Assembly: GCA_946902875.1 (NCBI GenBank)
Contig: OX336344.1
Span: forward strand, 19,055,791-19,119,790
Length of the DNA stretch: 64,000 nt
DNA from: Nematopogon swammerdamellus
Taxonomy: Eukaryota; Arthropoda; Insecta; Lepidoptera; Adelidae
Reading direction: 5' to 3'
The position numbers were made by a program, and so were the translations under genes. A model generated the notes under the pieces. It searched no databases and had not been told where the DNA came from. It saw only the letters and a program-made list of their open reading frames with translations. Positions 1 to 11,900 of the stretch are shown here, in pieces; positions within the stretch are counted from its first letter, which is position 1, and the number at the start of each line of letters is the position of its first letter.

Positions 1-20
1 TAACATTCTCTTTCTGATAG

Positions 21-427
21 GAGGTTTTAGTCTGGAGCAGATGAATGCAACTACGCTACCAATAATATTGGGTCACACTCCGGCTGGAGCATCGGTGAAG
101 CAGCTCGTGCACTACGGTCAAGAAATTGTTTCCGGTGACTTCAGGAAATTCGACCACGGACTGGCGCGAAATTACGAGAAGTACGGTGTTGTCAACCCGC
201 CGAGTTACCGCGTCGATCGGATATCCGCTCCGGTCGCCCTGTTCTACAGCGAAAAAGACTGGTTAGCTAGCCCAGAAGACGTTGACAAGCTGCGGAGAAG
301 ATTGGGCAACGTCGTGGATGCGTATAGGATTCCTCGTGCACAGTTCAACCACTTCGATTATCTGTGGGGAATCGATGCAAAGGAGTTGGTGTTTGATAGA
401 ATTTTGCAAACGTTTGCCAAGTTTTAA
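21..427 (+). CDS. Acid lipase (lysosomal/gastric lipase-like), 3'-terminal exon, partial
   Basis: Last coding exon of an alpha/beta-hydrolase acid lipase of the family that includes lysosomal acid lipase, gastric lipase and insect lipase 3, which hydrolyse triglycerides or cholesteryl esters, usually secreted or lysosomal. The exon follows a TTTCTGATAG acceptor ending at 20; its first two bases complete a split codon, and the frame runs to TAA at 425-427. The family-typical segment PAGASVKQLVHYGQ is near the exon start. FYSEKDWLASPEDV carries the expected catalytic Asp and NHFDYLWG the expected catalytic His. The nucleophile Ser (GHSxG) must lie in exons beyond the left edge. The frame is intact to its end, so I see no sign of decay. 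A minus-oriented SINE-B begins about 35 bp past the stop. The exact substrate cannot be told from this exon. Confidence 0.88.
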
Positions 428-461
428 ATGAACATGAGGCGTTAAATGTATTTGGAAAAGA

Positions 462-715
462 TTTTTTTTTCTGGAAACTAACACGATTGGATACATCACC
501 TACTACAGCCGTGATGTCAGCCCATAACACCTTGGTGAACTAGGTGCCATGTCAGTGCTTCCCTTCGGTCGTGCCGGCTACACTGAACTTGACGGGTAAC
601 ACGAACGATTTACATAGCCGCTTCAACCGACCTTTCATTCAGTGCGGTGGTATTATCGGCCCGGGCGGGTTTAACCCTACCACCTAGTAAGGTAAGATGG
701 GAAGGTTTCTTTCTA
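462..715 (-). repeat. SINE-B, 5'-truncated copy
   Basis: Minus-strand copy of the SINE-B family. It begins with an oligo-T run (the element's A-rich tail) and holds the tail block that includes GTGATGTCAGCCCATAACAC and the shared CTAGGTGGTAG block near 685. The tRNA-like head is missing. Confidence 0.8.
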
Positions 716-2578
716 CCATCGAAGGCTACAGGTAGAGGCAGACAATACAATATATTGCTACACAATTATGGCTATTTTGTTTCAGTGCTTACTCAGTCAT
801 ACAAAATACACTAATAAATAGATAAAAAAATACTTACTTCATTGCTCCAAAGACATAGAAACAAGTACAATGTAATATTATGTACCTGAGGTACAAATGT
901 GAACTTATTCCTTACGTAGATTTTTCGGGTCAACCTTAGGATGTTTGGGAGTCGATTAATTTAGTCAAATGTAAGTAAGTATAATAGCAAAATTTAGGTA
1001 GTTTTAGTTTTTATGTTGTTTGTTTTAAGTTTAGATAATTTTAATTTAGGTAGTTTTAGTTTATATTTGTAGATGTACTTGATATCTGAATGTGATGTGA
1101 AATTCTGTTGCAATAAATAACAATTTCATTCAATTAATTCAATATAATTATATTGAAACGACTTGAATGTAAGAATTAAAATAAAATAATCATCATATAA
1201 AATTGTAAAATTTTAGTGTCTGTAAATTTAAGATTCAAAAATGTAATTTATTTATAGTTTCATGTTTAGTTTTATTTTTTTAGATATATAGGTAATTTTT
1301 TTATTTTCTTTGTATAAATTGGTGTTAAATAAGAGCATCAATAATATGGTGTTTTTAGATTTAGTGATAGCAAATGAGTGCTCAAATAAGGGGTGTAGCC
1401 GGAAAGCTCGAAAGCAGAAAGTTTGACTTCGGAACTTTGTTCTGACTAGTTAGGAGGTAAATAAACATACTAAAAGTCCCCACCACTGGGGAGGTGCGTC
1501 CTACCTGGGGCACAAAGAAGGTCCCATTTTTCGGTTTTTCGCTTAGATCTCGAAAACGGTGCATCATAGGAAAAACTGTCCAATTACGGAATAAGAGGTG
1601 ATAAAATTCTCTACAACTTTGATATTATACACTTTTTACCAATTCTCAATCATTGTCGATATAAGGTCCGAAAAAAGGCCGATTTTATTTGCAAATAAAA
1701 GCATTGTATGACAAAACACGTGAGGTCAAAAACTAATTTTTGAAAATTGGCACCTAGCTCTCAAAGATCAGTTCATCATGAATCAGGTTCTATAAAATCC
1801 TTTGAGTGAATGAGATTTTTTTTTTTCACAAAAACTACCTTCCTGCTGCGCCATAGGCGAGTATAAAAGTTTAGGTATACCTACGTACTGATATTTTTAA
1901 TATTTTCCTGTATAATTAAATCTTTATATAATTACTTACATGACACTGGCCAAATGTTTTGAAAGGACAATTAATGCCAAAAAAAATCTAATAAATATTT
2001 TGTGCAAGCCTTACATTATGTATGAACTTCAAACCAAGGTTTAATTAAAATTTTAATTAAATACAATGGAAATGGGCCGCTTACCGTACAAGATTAAAAT
2101 AATAAATAAAACATTGTTGAATTATTTATTTACGCAACAAATACAGAGTAGATAATATAAATTAGACAAATCCGACCCAGTTTACCACTTTATGCAGAGT
2201 ATAAATAACACAGCATTGATTAAACGAAATTTTAGGTGGACACAGAAAAAACTGTTATTTACGAAAAACATTTAATTAGCTTGAGATACACTTTTCTCTT
2301 CTAATAGCATACAAAACCCTTCCCAATTCTTTACTCAAGTATTTCTGTGTGATTCTGGAGGGAAAATTATACGCAATACAACTTTTTTTACATTAATAAT
2401 AAATCGTAATCATTTTTTATATTTATAAAATTAAATATTTAACTAAAATTAATATTTTAACAATAAAATGTAGGCCATTTTCATACCTTTCGGTTCATAC
2501 TTTTGAAGTTAAAATGTTGGTTGAAATGATCGATCCTTCGGTAGATGGCGCGGGCCCAACCACATATTATGAGGTAAA
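716..2578. other. AT-rich intergenic DNA
   Basis: No coding exon, RNA gene or complete mobile element recognised. The sequence is strongly AT-rich with many short A/T runs. It lies between the convergent 3' ends of the lipase (+) and the coiled-coil gene (-). Confidence 0.5.
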
Positions 2579-2815
2579 TCCTTCCTTACCTATAATAAAA
2601 TCCAACGTCTGCTTTCTGTCTGAGTGTATGTATGTATCTCTGTCTGTCCGCTTATAACTCGAGAACCACTGAACCGATTTTAATAAAACAAAATTCTACG
2701 GATAGCTTGATTCTTCCCATCGACTATAGGCTACTTACTATCACGCCAAATGGCTTATCAGGTTAGCAGAGAAGTCAAATATGAGAGCCGCGGGCGGAGC
2801 CGCGGGCACAGCTAG
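2579..2815 (+). mobile_element. Non-autonomous Helitron-like element
   Basis: Starts with TC after an A and ends CTAG before a T, the A|T insertion rule of Helitrons. A GC-rich hairpin region (GCCGCGGGCGGAGCCGCGGGC) lies just before the CTAG terminus. A close relative sits at 3833-4071. No Rep/helicase coding is present. Confidence 0.7.
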
Positions 2816-2958
2816 TTTATAAATAATTAATCAAATAAACACAGGTAACAAAAATCTACTCATGTGTACATACACATGTAATATGATTCGTTTGATATTA
2901 CATCAGCTATAACTTGTGAAGTAAGGCTCTTGTGCACGGCGCAAGCGAGCCGCGTAGG

Positions 2959-5900
2959 CTAGGTGGAAGGGCTGGGTTCGGGCGGGGCGGTCTGCGCAGC
3001 CGCAAGCGCTTCGGCCAGCCGCTTGTTTTCAGCCATAAGCGCCTGAACGCGTAGCTCGTACTTCTCGCGTAGCTCCTGAAACAAATATTACGAGTACATT
3101 TGGTTATTCCTTTACGTTCGATTTCTTCACCTTTGACCAAAATGTATCTACCAGAGCAACGCGTCTGACAGACAGACGGACGGCCGTACGGACGGATGGG
3201 CAGACAGACCGATGATGTCTCTGCCGGCCGTAGCTGGCTATGGAATCCTAAAAAAACTAAACTTCAAATCAAATAAAAAAACGTTTATTGCACATATAAG
3301 TACCTATAAGGTCTTTCATTAGCAGGTAGGTAACTTTACGCTATTTTTTACCGACTTCAAAAAAAGGAGGAGGTTGTCAATTAGACGGTATTTTTTTTTT
3401 TTTACGATATAAAGAACCTACTCAGTCCTCAAATTTAAAATACGTGAAGTGCGCGTATTTCACCTTGAAATAGGCATTCATAGGGCAATGCACTCCGACG
3501 CCAGGCGCGCGTCGTCGTCGCCGCCGCCGCCGCGCCACGCACCGCCGAAGGGCCATACGCGCACTTCACGTATTAAATTTGAGGAGTGAGTAGGTTTTTT
3601 ATATTGTAAAAAAATTGGTATAGGAATGTGATCAGTATCTGATACACATACACCCCTTAGCGTGAAGTTACCTACTAATGAAAGATCTTATATAAGTCGT
3701 ACATAAAGGTAGCAATTAATGCCTATGGCATTTTCCGCCAGCCTACGCTTTTTAACATATAAAACAAGGGTAGGTGCAACAAAACAATGCCTTAATCTAA
3801 AATAATATAAAATAGAGAAACAAAAATGTATATCCTTTCCTTGCCTATAATAAAATCCAACGTCTGCTTTCTGTCTGAGTGTCTGAGTGTTGTCTGAGTG
3901 TATGTCTGTCTGTCCGCTTATAACTCGAGAACCACTGAACCGATTTTAATAAAACAAAATTCTACTGATAGCTTGATTCTTCTTACTTCTTACTTACTAT
4001 CACGCTAAATGGCTTATGAGGTTAGCAGTGAAGTGAAATATGAGAGCGGGCGGAGCCGCGGGCACAGCTTGTATATACATATGATACATACATACCCATA
4101 AGATATAGCAGCCATAATATCTATAATAATATATATATATTTTTTTTTTTTATTGAAACTGACATGGTTGGCTACATCACCTACAACATCCGTGATGTCA
4201 GCCCATAACACCGGGTGAACTTGGTGCCAAGTCAGTGCTTCCCTTCGGTCGTGCCGGCTACACTGAACTGGACGGAAAACACAAACTATTTACATAGCCG
4301 TTTCGACCGACCTTTCATTCAGTGCGGTGGTACCAACCCGGGCGGGTTAAACCCTACCACCTAGTAATATAAGAAGGGAGTCATATCCCTTAGTCGCCTT
4401 TTACGACATACACGGGAGACATACATATACGACATACATATACGACATGCAGTGGGGCGTAAAGTAGCGGGCGGGTGGCCGAGTGGTTTGGGCATCGGCT
4501 TCTCATGCGAGAGGTCCGCGGTTCGAATCCGGTCGGCGTGTACCAATGAGTTTTTTCTGAAGAAAAAATTTACGTGCATACCTACACCTGCTGCTTCACC
4601 GTTCGGAACCGGTGTAAAACTGTAGGTCCCTTCCTTTGCCCCTTACTGTGGTAGGCTCAAATTGTAGCCGACTGGGTTGGTACCACCGTACTGGATGTAA
4701 GATGGCCGCATAGCAGCCTCGGTTGTGTTCTCCTCTAGTCCAGTATAGCCAGCAATCCAGGGATCCAGAGGTCTCCGGTATGGCACCTACCTTCTCGGAG
4801 GTGATATTGGCTGGTCGGAGCATGCACTTTGGCCCCTCTGACTCAGCCACCCATACCGGATTACATAAAAAAAACATACAGAGACGTAAAAAGAAATAAA
4901 ACTACAGAAAATACATATTACTTGTGTGTCAGAAGAACACAAAAATATCTCCAAAACGTCAGCCTCGGTACTAGCTCAGTGGTGCGGTCGGCCGACTGTC
5001 GATCGGATCATAAGCACACCTCGGTGCGGTCAGTGGATGGATGGGTGACCGCTCAACCGTTAGAGGCTGACCGTGGTTCGGATTCCACGTAAAACTATAG
5101 GTCCATTCCCTTCATACCTTACCTTATATATGCCTGAGTAGGTATTTAGTACATACATACATATCACACACGCTGAATCCCGACCATCGGGGTAAGCAGA
5201 GTAATCGGTGTTGTGCTGCAAGAACTCTGGTAAATTACATCACAACACCGACCACCACGTTTCGCAAATTATTCGAGCTCCTAGTAAATACGTGATACTC
5301 CAATGAGTACCTATCCTGTATGTACCTAGTGTTTACGTCTACACGTTATGTGCCCACAGCGGCATGTAAGCGGGTAATATGCGTAAAATTAGAACGAAGC
5401 TAAAGTAAACATGTCACGTGACTATCTGAATTATTTGAGCAAATTACTTAAATCGAATAACCGTGTGGTGCCGGTACTTAAAAAGAATAGCCCCACTGCC
5501 TCTCTCCCCGTGCATGTCGTAAAAGGCGACTAAGGGAAAAGATGTCGTGCTAAAGGGCGACGGGATCGCCACCTCTCACCTTGGCACGGTACTTCCACCG
5601 AGTCATGCAGCAGGTGGGTCTTCGTGCCTTACTTGCTGCTTGATCGATTTAATCTTGTTCGAATACTTTGCGAAACGTGGTGGTCGGTGTTGTGCTGTAA
5701 TTTACTAGAGTACTTGCAGCACAACACCGATTACTCTGCTTACCCCGATTGTCGGGATTCAGCGTGTGTGATATGTATGTATGTATTTAAATCGAAATAA
5801 ACAAGGTACTTGACGCAGTTTTTTTTTTTTATGGAAACTGACACGATTGGCTACATCACCTATAGTGCCACCAGGAAGTTATGAGGCGTGGGAAATATGC

Positions 5901-8900
5901 AAAACTGTCTGCATTCCTAAGAAGTGACGTGAACTTTCGGTCGAAAGTTTGTCGATAATTATATGACTTAATAACCTAAATTATCGACAAACTTTCGAAC
6001 GAAAGTTCACGTCCCTTCTTAGGAATGTAGACAGTTTTGCATATTTCCCACGCCTCATAACTTCCTGGTGGCACTATACCTACGACATCCGTGATGTCAG
6101 CCCACAACACCTTGGTGAACTAGGTCGGCTACACTGAACTGGTGGGAAAACGCGAACTATTTAAAATTAAAATAGGTAGCCGTTGCAACACGAATTTCAT
6201 TCAGTGCGGCGGTACCAACCCGGGCGGGTTAAACTCTACCACCTAGTAAGGTGAGAAGGGAAGGGACCTACAGTTTTACGTGGATATTGTCTGCGTAATT
6301 AAGTAGCGAGAAATTAGAAAGTTTTATTGAACTTCAACTGGTTGACTACTTCAGCGGCGGGTGGCCGAGTGGTTTCGGCATCGGCTTCTCATGCGAGAGG
6401 TCCGAGGTTGGAATCCGGCCTGCGTGTACCAATGTGTTTTTCTGGCGAAACAATTTACGTGCATACCTACACCTGCTGCTTCACCGTTCGGAACCAGTGT
6501 AAAGTAGGTTCCCTCCCTTGCCCCTTACTAGGTGGTAGGCTCAAATTGTAACCGACTGCGTTGGTACCACCGTACTGGATGTAAGATAGCCGCACAGCAG
6601 CATCGGTTGTGTTCTCCTCTAGTCCAGTATAACCAGCAATCCAAGGAAGTCTCCGGTATGGCACCAACCTTCTCGGAGGTGATATTGGCTGGTCGGAGCA
6701 TGTGCGTCGGCCCCTCCGACTCATACCGGATTACATAAAAAAAAGTCACCTAGGCACGTGATTTGAACCCACTTCCTCCGGTGTAATACCTGTCGCAACT
6801 ATATGTGCCGTGGCTTCCTTTGGTCGTACCGACTACACTGAACTGAACGAAAAGCGTGATCATCGTCATTGGAATTTCGAACTACTTTTATTCTTATCTT
6901 GGTTATTTTTGTGTGTACATAGTTGTTTTTATGTGCGAAACAAACCGTTAAGAAAAGTCTAGAAGAAAATGCCAGCAAGTAACTTTATCACTGGCCTGGA
7001 CTGGACTGCCTGAAATTGGGCAAAGGGGTATACTTAGCTAGCAACTAATGTTAGACGAAGCTAAAACTTTATCCGGCTCGAAGGACCAAAGTACGCAGGC
7101 GCGCGCCTACACACACACACACACACACACACAATAACCCTGTAACTTAAGAGGAAACGCGGCCGCGGCGCGTTTTCTACATACAATCGTATTTCCCTAT
7201 TACGCCCTGGATTGTGGCACTTTTTTTTATGGAAACTGACACGGTTGGCTACATCACCTACAACATCCGTGATGTCAGCCCATAACACCGTGTGAACTTG
7301 GTGCCACGTCAGTGCTTCTCTTCGGTCGTGCCGGCTACACTGAACTGGATGGAAAACACAAACTATTTACATAGCCGTTTCGACCGACCTTTCATTTAGT
7401 GCGGTGGTACAAGGCCGGGCGGGTTAAACCCTACCACCTAGTAATATAAGAAGGGACTATTATTTATTCATAAATATATTATATACTATACGGTGTCAGC
7501 TACCGGCATGTTTGTACATTTTGCTTTCTTTTGGTAAGTTATTTTTTATAGGAATGACGATGGTCTGAAAATCCTTAAAATTTACTTCACGACTGTTAAA
7601 AAGATAATGGACTAATCAATCGAAACATACAACAGTCCAAACAAGAAAATAAGACCAGGCAGCATGGCTCAGATCTTCGGCCTACCCTAAAATAGGGAGA
7701 ATTAAAAAAAAACAAAGCGAACGAAACGAAATATATACATCGGTCGAGTTTTGGAGGACGAATAGGGGAATATAAAAACCTCGATTTTGTCGATTTCTAT
7801 TTTATACCTAGCGATTTTATTTTGCCCGCGGCTTCGCTACACGTGACTTTTTGCTCACAACTCAGGCCGCCGATGACGTATCGTTATAGCCATCTTGAGA
7901 AGTGACAGAATGTAACAGTGAAAACCGTATGTAAATCGATAAAGTGTTTCTCGAGCTATAACGATATTCATAATATATTGACGTACGTTTTACGGTCACC
8001 CGTAGAAACTTCGCTTTATTTCATTAGGTAGGATGTCCGGTCCGGGCTCGCTCAGTATTAAGGAGCAGATGGCGGAACGCGACAGCAACAAACAGATATA
8101 TTTATAGAATAGATACTTATTCTTTAAATTTCTCGCCTCCCACATTTCGTCTTAACATGTCTTAACTTTGTAAACTCACACCGCACACACTTTGGCGACA
8201 GCCCCTCGCTTAACTTGTAAAACGTAGTTAAGACTAGTTCTGAAATAAAATTAAAGAAAGCACCAGATTCTTGTTAAATAAATAGGTACATAATCACCAA
8301 ATTATGTGTGTCAAATGCTATAATAATATCGATAACCAATATGATATGCTTAAATAAACCTCGAAATACTTATACCTAAAAATTTTCGCCGCCCACGTTT
8401 CGTCTTAACTTTGTAAACTCACACACGCACATACCTTGGCAACAGCCCTTGCTTAACTTGTAAAACATAGTTAAGACTAGTTCTGAAATGAAATTAGAGA
8501 AACTTTGTCATTTAGCACATGTTTGCTTTTACTTGTCCCACCTGAATGTCATCTGTCTGTAGTCGCACCAGATTCTTGTTAGAAAAAGACGTAATCACAG
8601 CCTACGCCGTCTGTCTGTCTGTCTGTCTATCCGTCTGTCCGAGGGCTGTATCTCTTGAACCATAATAGGTAGCTCGTTGAAATTTTCACAGAATATGTGT
8701 TATTACTTATTATTTGCCGATATAACAACAAATAATAAAAATAAGAAAAAGTAAAAAATTCACGGGGGCTCCCATAGAAGAAAACTAAAAAGTGTATGAG
8801 CGCCATCTACCGAAAAGACTATGAAGCATTTTAACTAATCGTGAATTTGAACTAATATGAAGCATTTCATAAACACGCCATATAGATGGCGTGAGTGGCG

Positions 8901-11900
8901 CTGACCATGACATGGTGCTACGGAACCCTCGGTGCGAGAGTTCGACTCGCACATGGCCGGTTTTTTTTTCTAACGAACAAATGTTAATCAAATTTTGTTT
9001 TTCAAAGCGACCAATCCACCCTGATAGATGAAGTTTTACATAATATTAAAACTGAATATGTCAGATTAATAATATTGATGGTACGAGTACATCTCTCTCA
9101 GAAAAGGCGGAATTACGTACCTTGTACAAAGCCTTACATTACATGTATCAACTAGGTATCTACATGGAGGTAATTTATTTTCCTATAGATTCAACGACGA
9201 CGAGACGCGGACGGGACGAACGAGACGCGTCGTTCTCACGCCTTTGCTTATATTTACGTAAACCTATTTGCCTCGCCTATTACCTACGTAGGTGCAAGAG
9301 TGAGCTTTTAGGAGGGCTCGCTGAGTATCTGGTGCTTATCGATGAAAATATGAAAATTAATTTGTAAGGAAACCATTTAAGTTGCGTCTGGAAAAAAGTG
9401 CTTAATTAATGTTGAAAGATTTATGAAAATTCGTCCGACAGTGAAACACTAGCGTGAATTATAGTTTGCCTAATATAATAAATCAAGCGACTTGGTGATT
9501 TTTTGTGTAATTAAAAAATCGTATAATGCCATTATACGATTTTTTTATTTCCACTCTTATTATTTTTTCAAAAATTATTATGATTTTCTAATCCTACAAA
9601 AAATCACAAAATCGTATGATTTATTTTATTAGACAAACTCAAATATATATTTTTTTATTTGTAATTCCAAATTTGCAAGAAATTGGGCGCATTTAGATAA
9701 TGGAAGAAGAAAATTATTTTATTTTATTTTTATCGTTTTTTATGGAAACTGAAACGGTTGGCTACATCACCTACAACATCCGTGATGTCAGCCCATAACA
9801 CCGGGTGAACTTTGTGCCACGTCAGTGCTTCCCTTCGCTCGTGCCGGCTACACTGAACTGGACGGAGAACACAAACTATTTACATAGCCGTTTCGACCGC
9901 CCTTTCATTCAGTGCGGTGGTATCAACCCGGGCGTGTTAAACCCTACCACCTAGTAATATAAGAAGGGAGTCATATCCCTTAGTCGCCTTTTACGACATA
10001 CACGGGGAGAGATGCAGTGGGGCTATTCTTTTAAAGTTCCGGCCCCACATGGTACAAGTTTCCTATAAACACCTTATTTTTTCATCGCCGAACAAAATAT
10101 TGCTCGTCACCACTCAAAAACAGAGTTAATACATTCTGTACTATAATTATTTTCATCTCCCCAAAACGTTTTTAGATAAGTTCATTTGAGAATTATGCAA
10201 ATTAGAATGAACTTGAGGTAAACAATATTCCCCGAGCGAGCAGATGAAATTTCAAATTCACCAACATGTAGGCTACGTCACTAAATATATATACACCATA
10301 CCATGCAAAGATGAAAATTCTGTTTTGAACTTTATTACGTACGATGAAGGGTTTATAACGGCACCATCAATATGGAAGGTTGTGTACATAGTTGTTTATT
10401 CTCAGAAATAGCTTTTAACTCCGCTCGCGGTATTGCCGGTTTTGAGGCTGCCAGGTTTCTGAACTATACATAAGAGTTATACAGCAAGTAGGCGATAAAA
10501 GTCCATTGAACCGGGGAGGCCGTCTGCAATTGTTCTAAACCAGCGAAAGGCTTACGATATTATGTACCACACTGAATACAGATTCGGTATAGAAGGTATG
10601 GTTAGCCTCGGTAGCTCAGTAGTGCGGTCGGTCGACTGGCGGCACAGAGCTGGTAAACTCTGCAACACTCTCCCAGCCCACATATTTCCTCTCAAGTACA
10701 GTCTAGTCTAGGCCCCTTCAAGAGAGCCCTGAATAGGCACCAGTCAGGCCGGCATGGCATTCGCAAACGCCGCGTGCGACCGAATGTCCATGGGCGTCGT
10801 TGGACACCTTACGAGTGGCTCAGCGCCACATGTCGCGCTCTCTATAAAAAACAAGTCAATTTGTCTACAGTTCCCTGCAGCAAATAACGCGTGTCGAGCT
10901 TTAGAAAGAGACAATCCGGTTGTAGAGCGTCGTCTCTGTCGCACATAGACGTGCGAGTTCGTGCGACAGAGACGTACGCTCTACAACTGGATTGTCTCTT
11001 TCTAAAGCTCGACTAGCATTATTTGGGTGAATCAACTTTTTTTTGTTTTTGGTATTTGTCTGAAAACAGGATATTATCTTGATAAATTCACCTTATTTTA
11101 ATAGTTACAGCAACTCTCGGATAAGTAATTGATTAATAAGAAAGAAACTGCACAAAGAATTTTGAGTAATTTAAAAAAAAATTGTTACCCTGAGGACAAC
11201 CCCTTTTTTCCATACAAAACTGGGGACAAAATTGTCCCCTGGATCACCCCTAAAAATTTGTTTAATGTTTTATTTTAAATAGTTCTATACTTTATTTCAA
11301 TTGCCTATCAACCTAAGTATGTTATACTTATCGATTTTCAACAAAGTAATTTTTTTTATGTAAACCAACATGGGTGGCTGTGCCGAGAGACCAATGATGC
11401 ATTCGACAGAGCCAACCTCGCGAAACCACGCTCAGTTAGGTGCCATGCCAGCAGATATGCGGACTGTTGCTAGGCTGTCTGAAGACACTCAGGTTAAAGG
11501 ATTCAGGAAATACACTGATACAATACAAGAAAAAGTTGATCCACCCATTGGCTGCCGGGGACCTGTACACTTACCTTGAATATTTTAAGCTGCGTCTCAT
11601 ATTCAACTTTGAGGTCGTTGTTGATGCTCTGGCCGGTCTCGGCGCGCTTCAGCACCAGCATGTGCCTCTCCTTCTCGAACTTGAAGCGGCTCTCCATAGA
11701 CTCCAGGCGCTCCTGCGCAGCCGTCAAGCCTTCCATGTACACCCTTACATAAGTACAACACGTCACAACCGGGGTCGAGCCGGCGGCGGAGGCGGCAGAA
11801 AACCCGCAGATGTAAAATTACTTTTTATTGTTTTATATTTTATTTACTTCGTGATCCCCGACTCCTTTTTTTTTTATGGAAACTGACACGGTTGGCCACA

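Noticed and set aside
4471..4545. tRNA gene
   Set aside because: The tRNA-like head recurs with the same 330 bp body in many copies, so it is the head of SINE-A. I saw no free tRNA gene.
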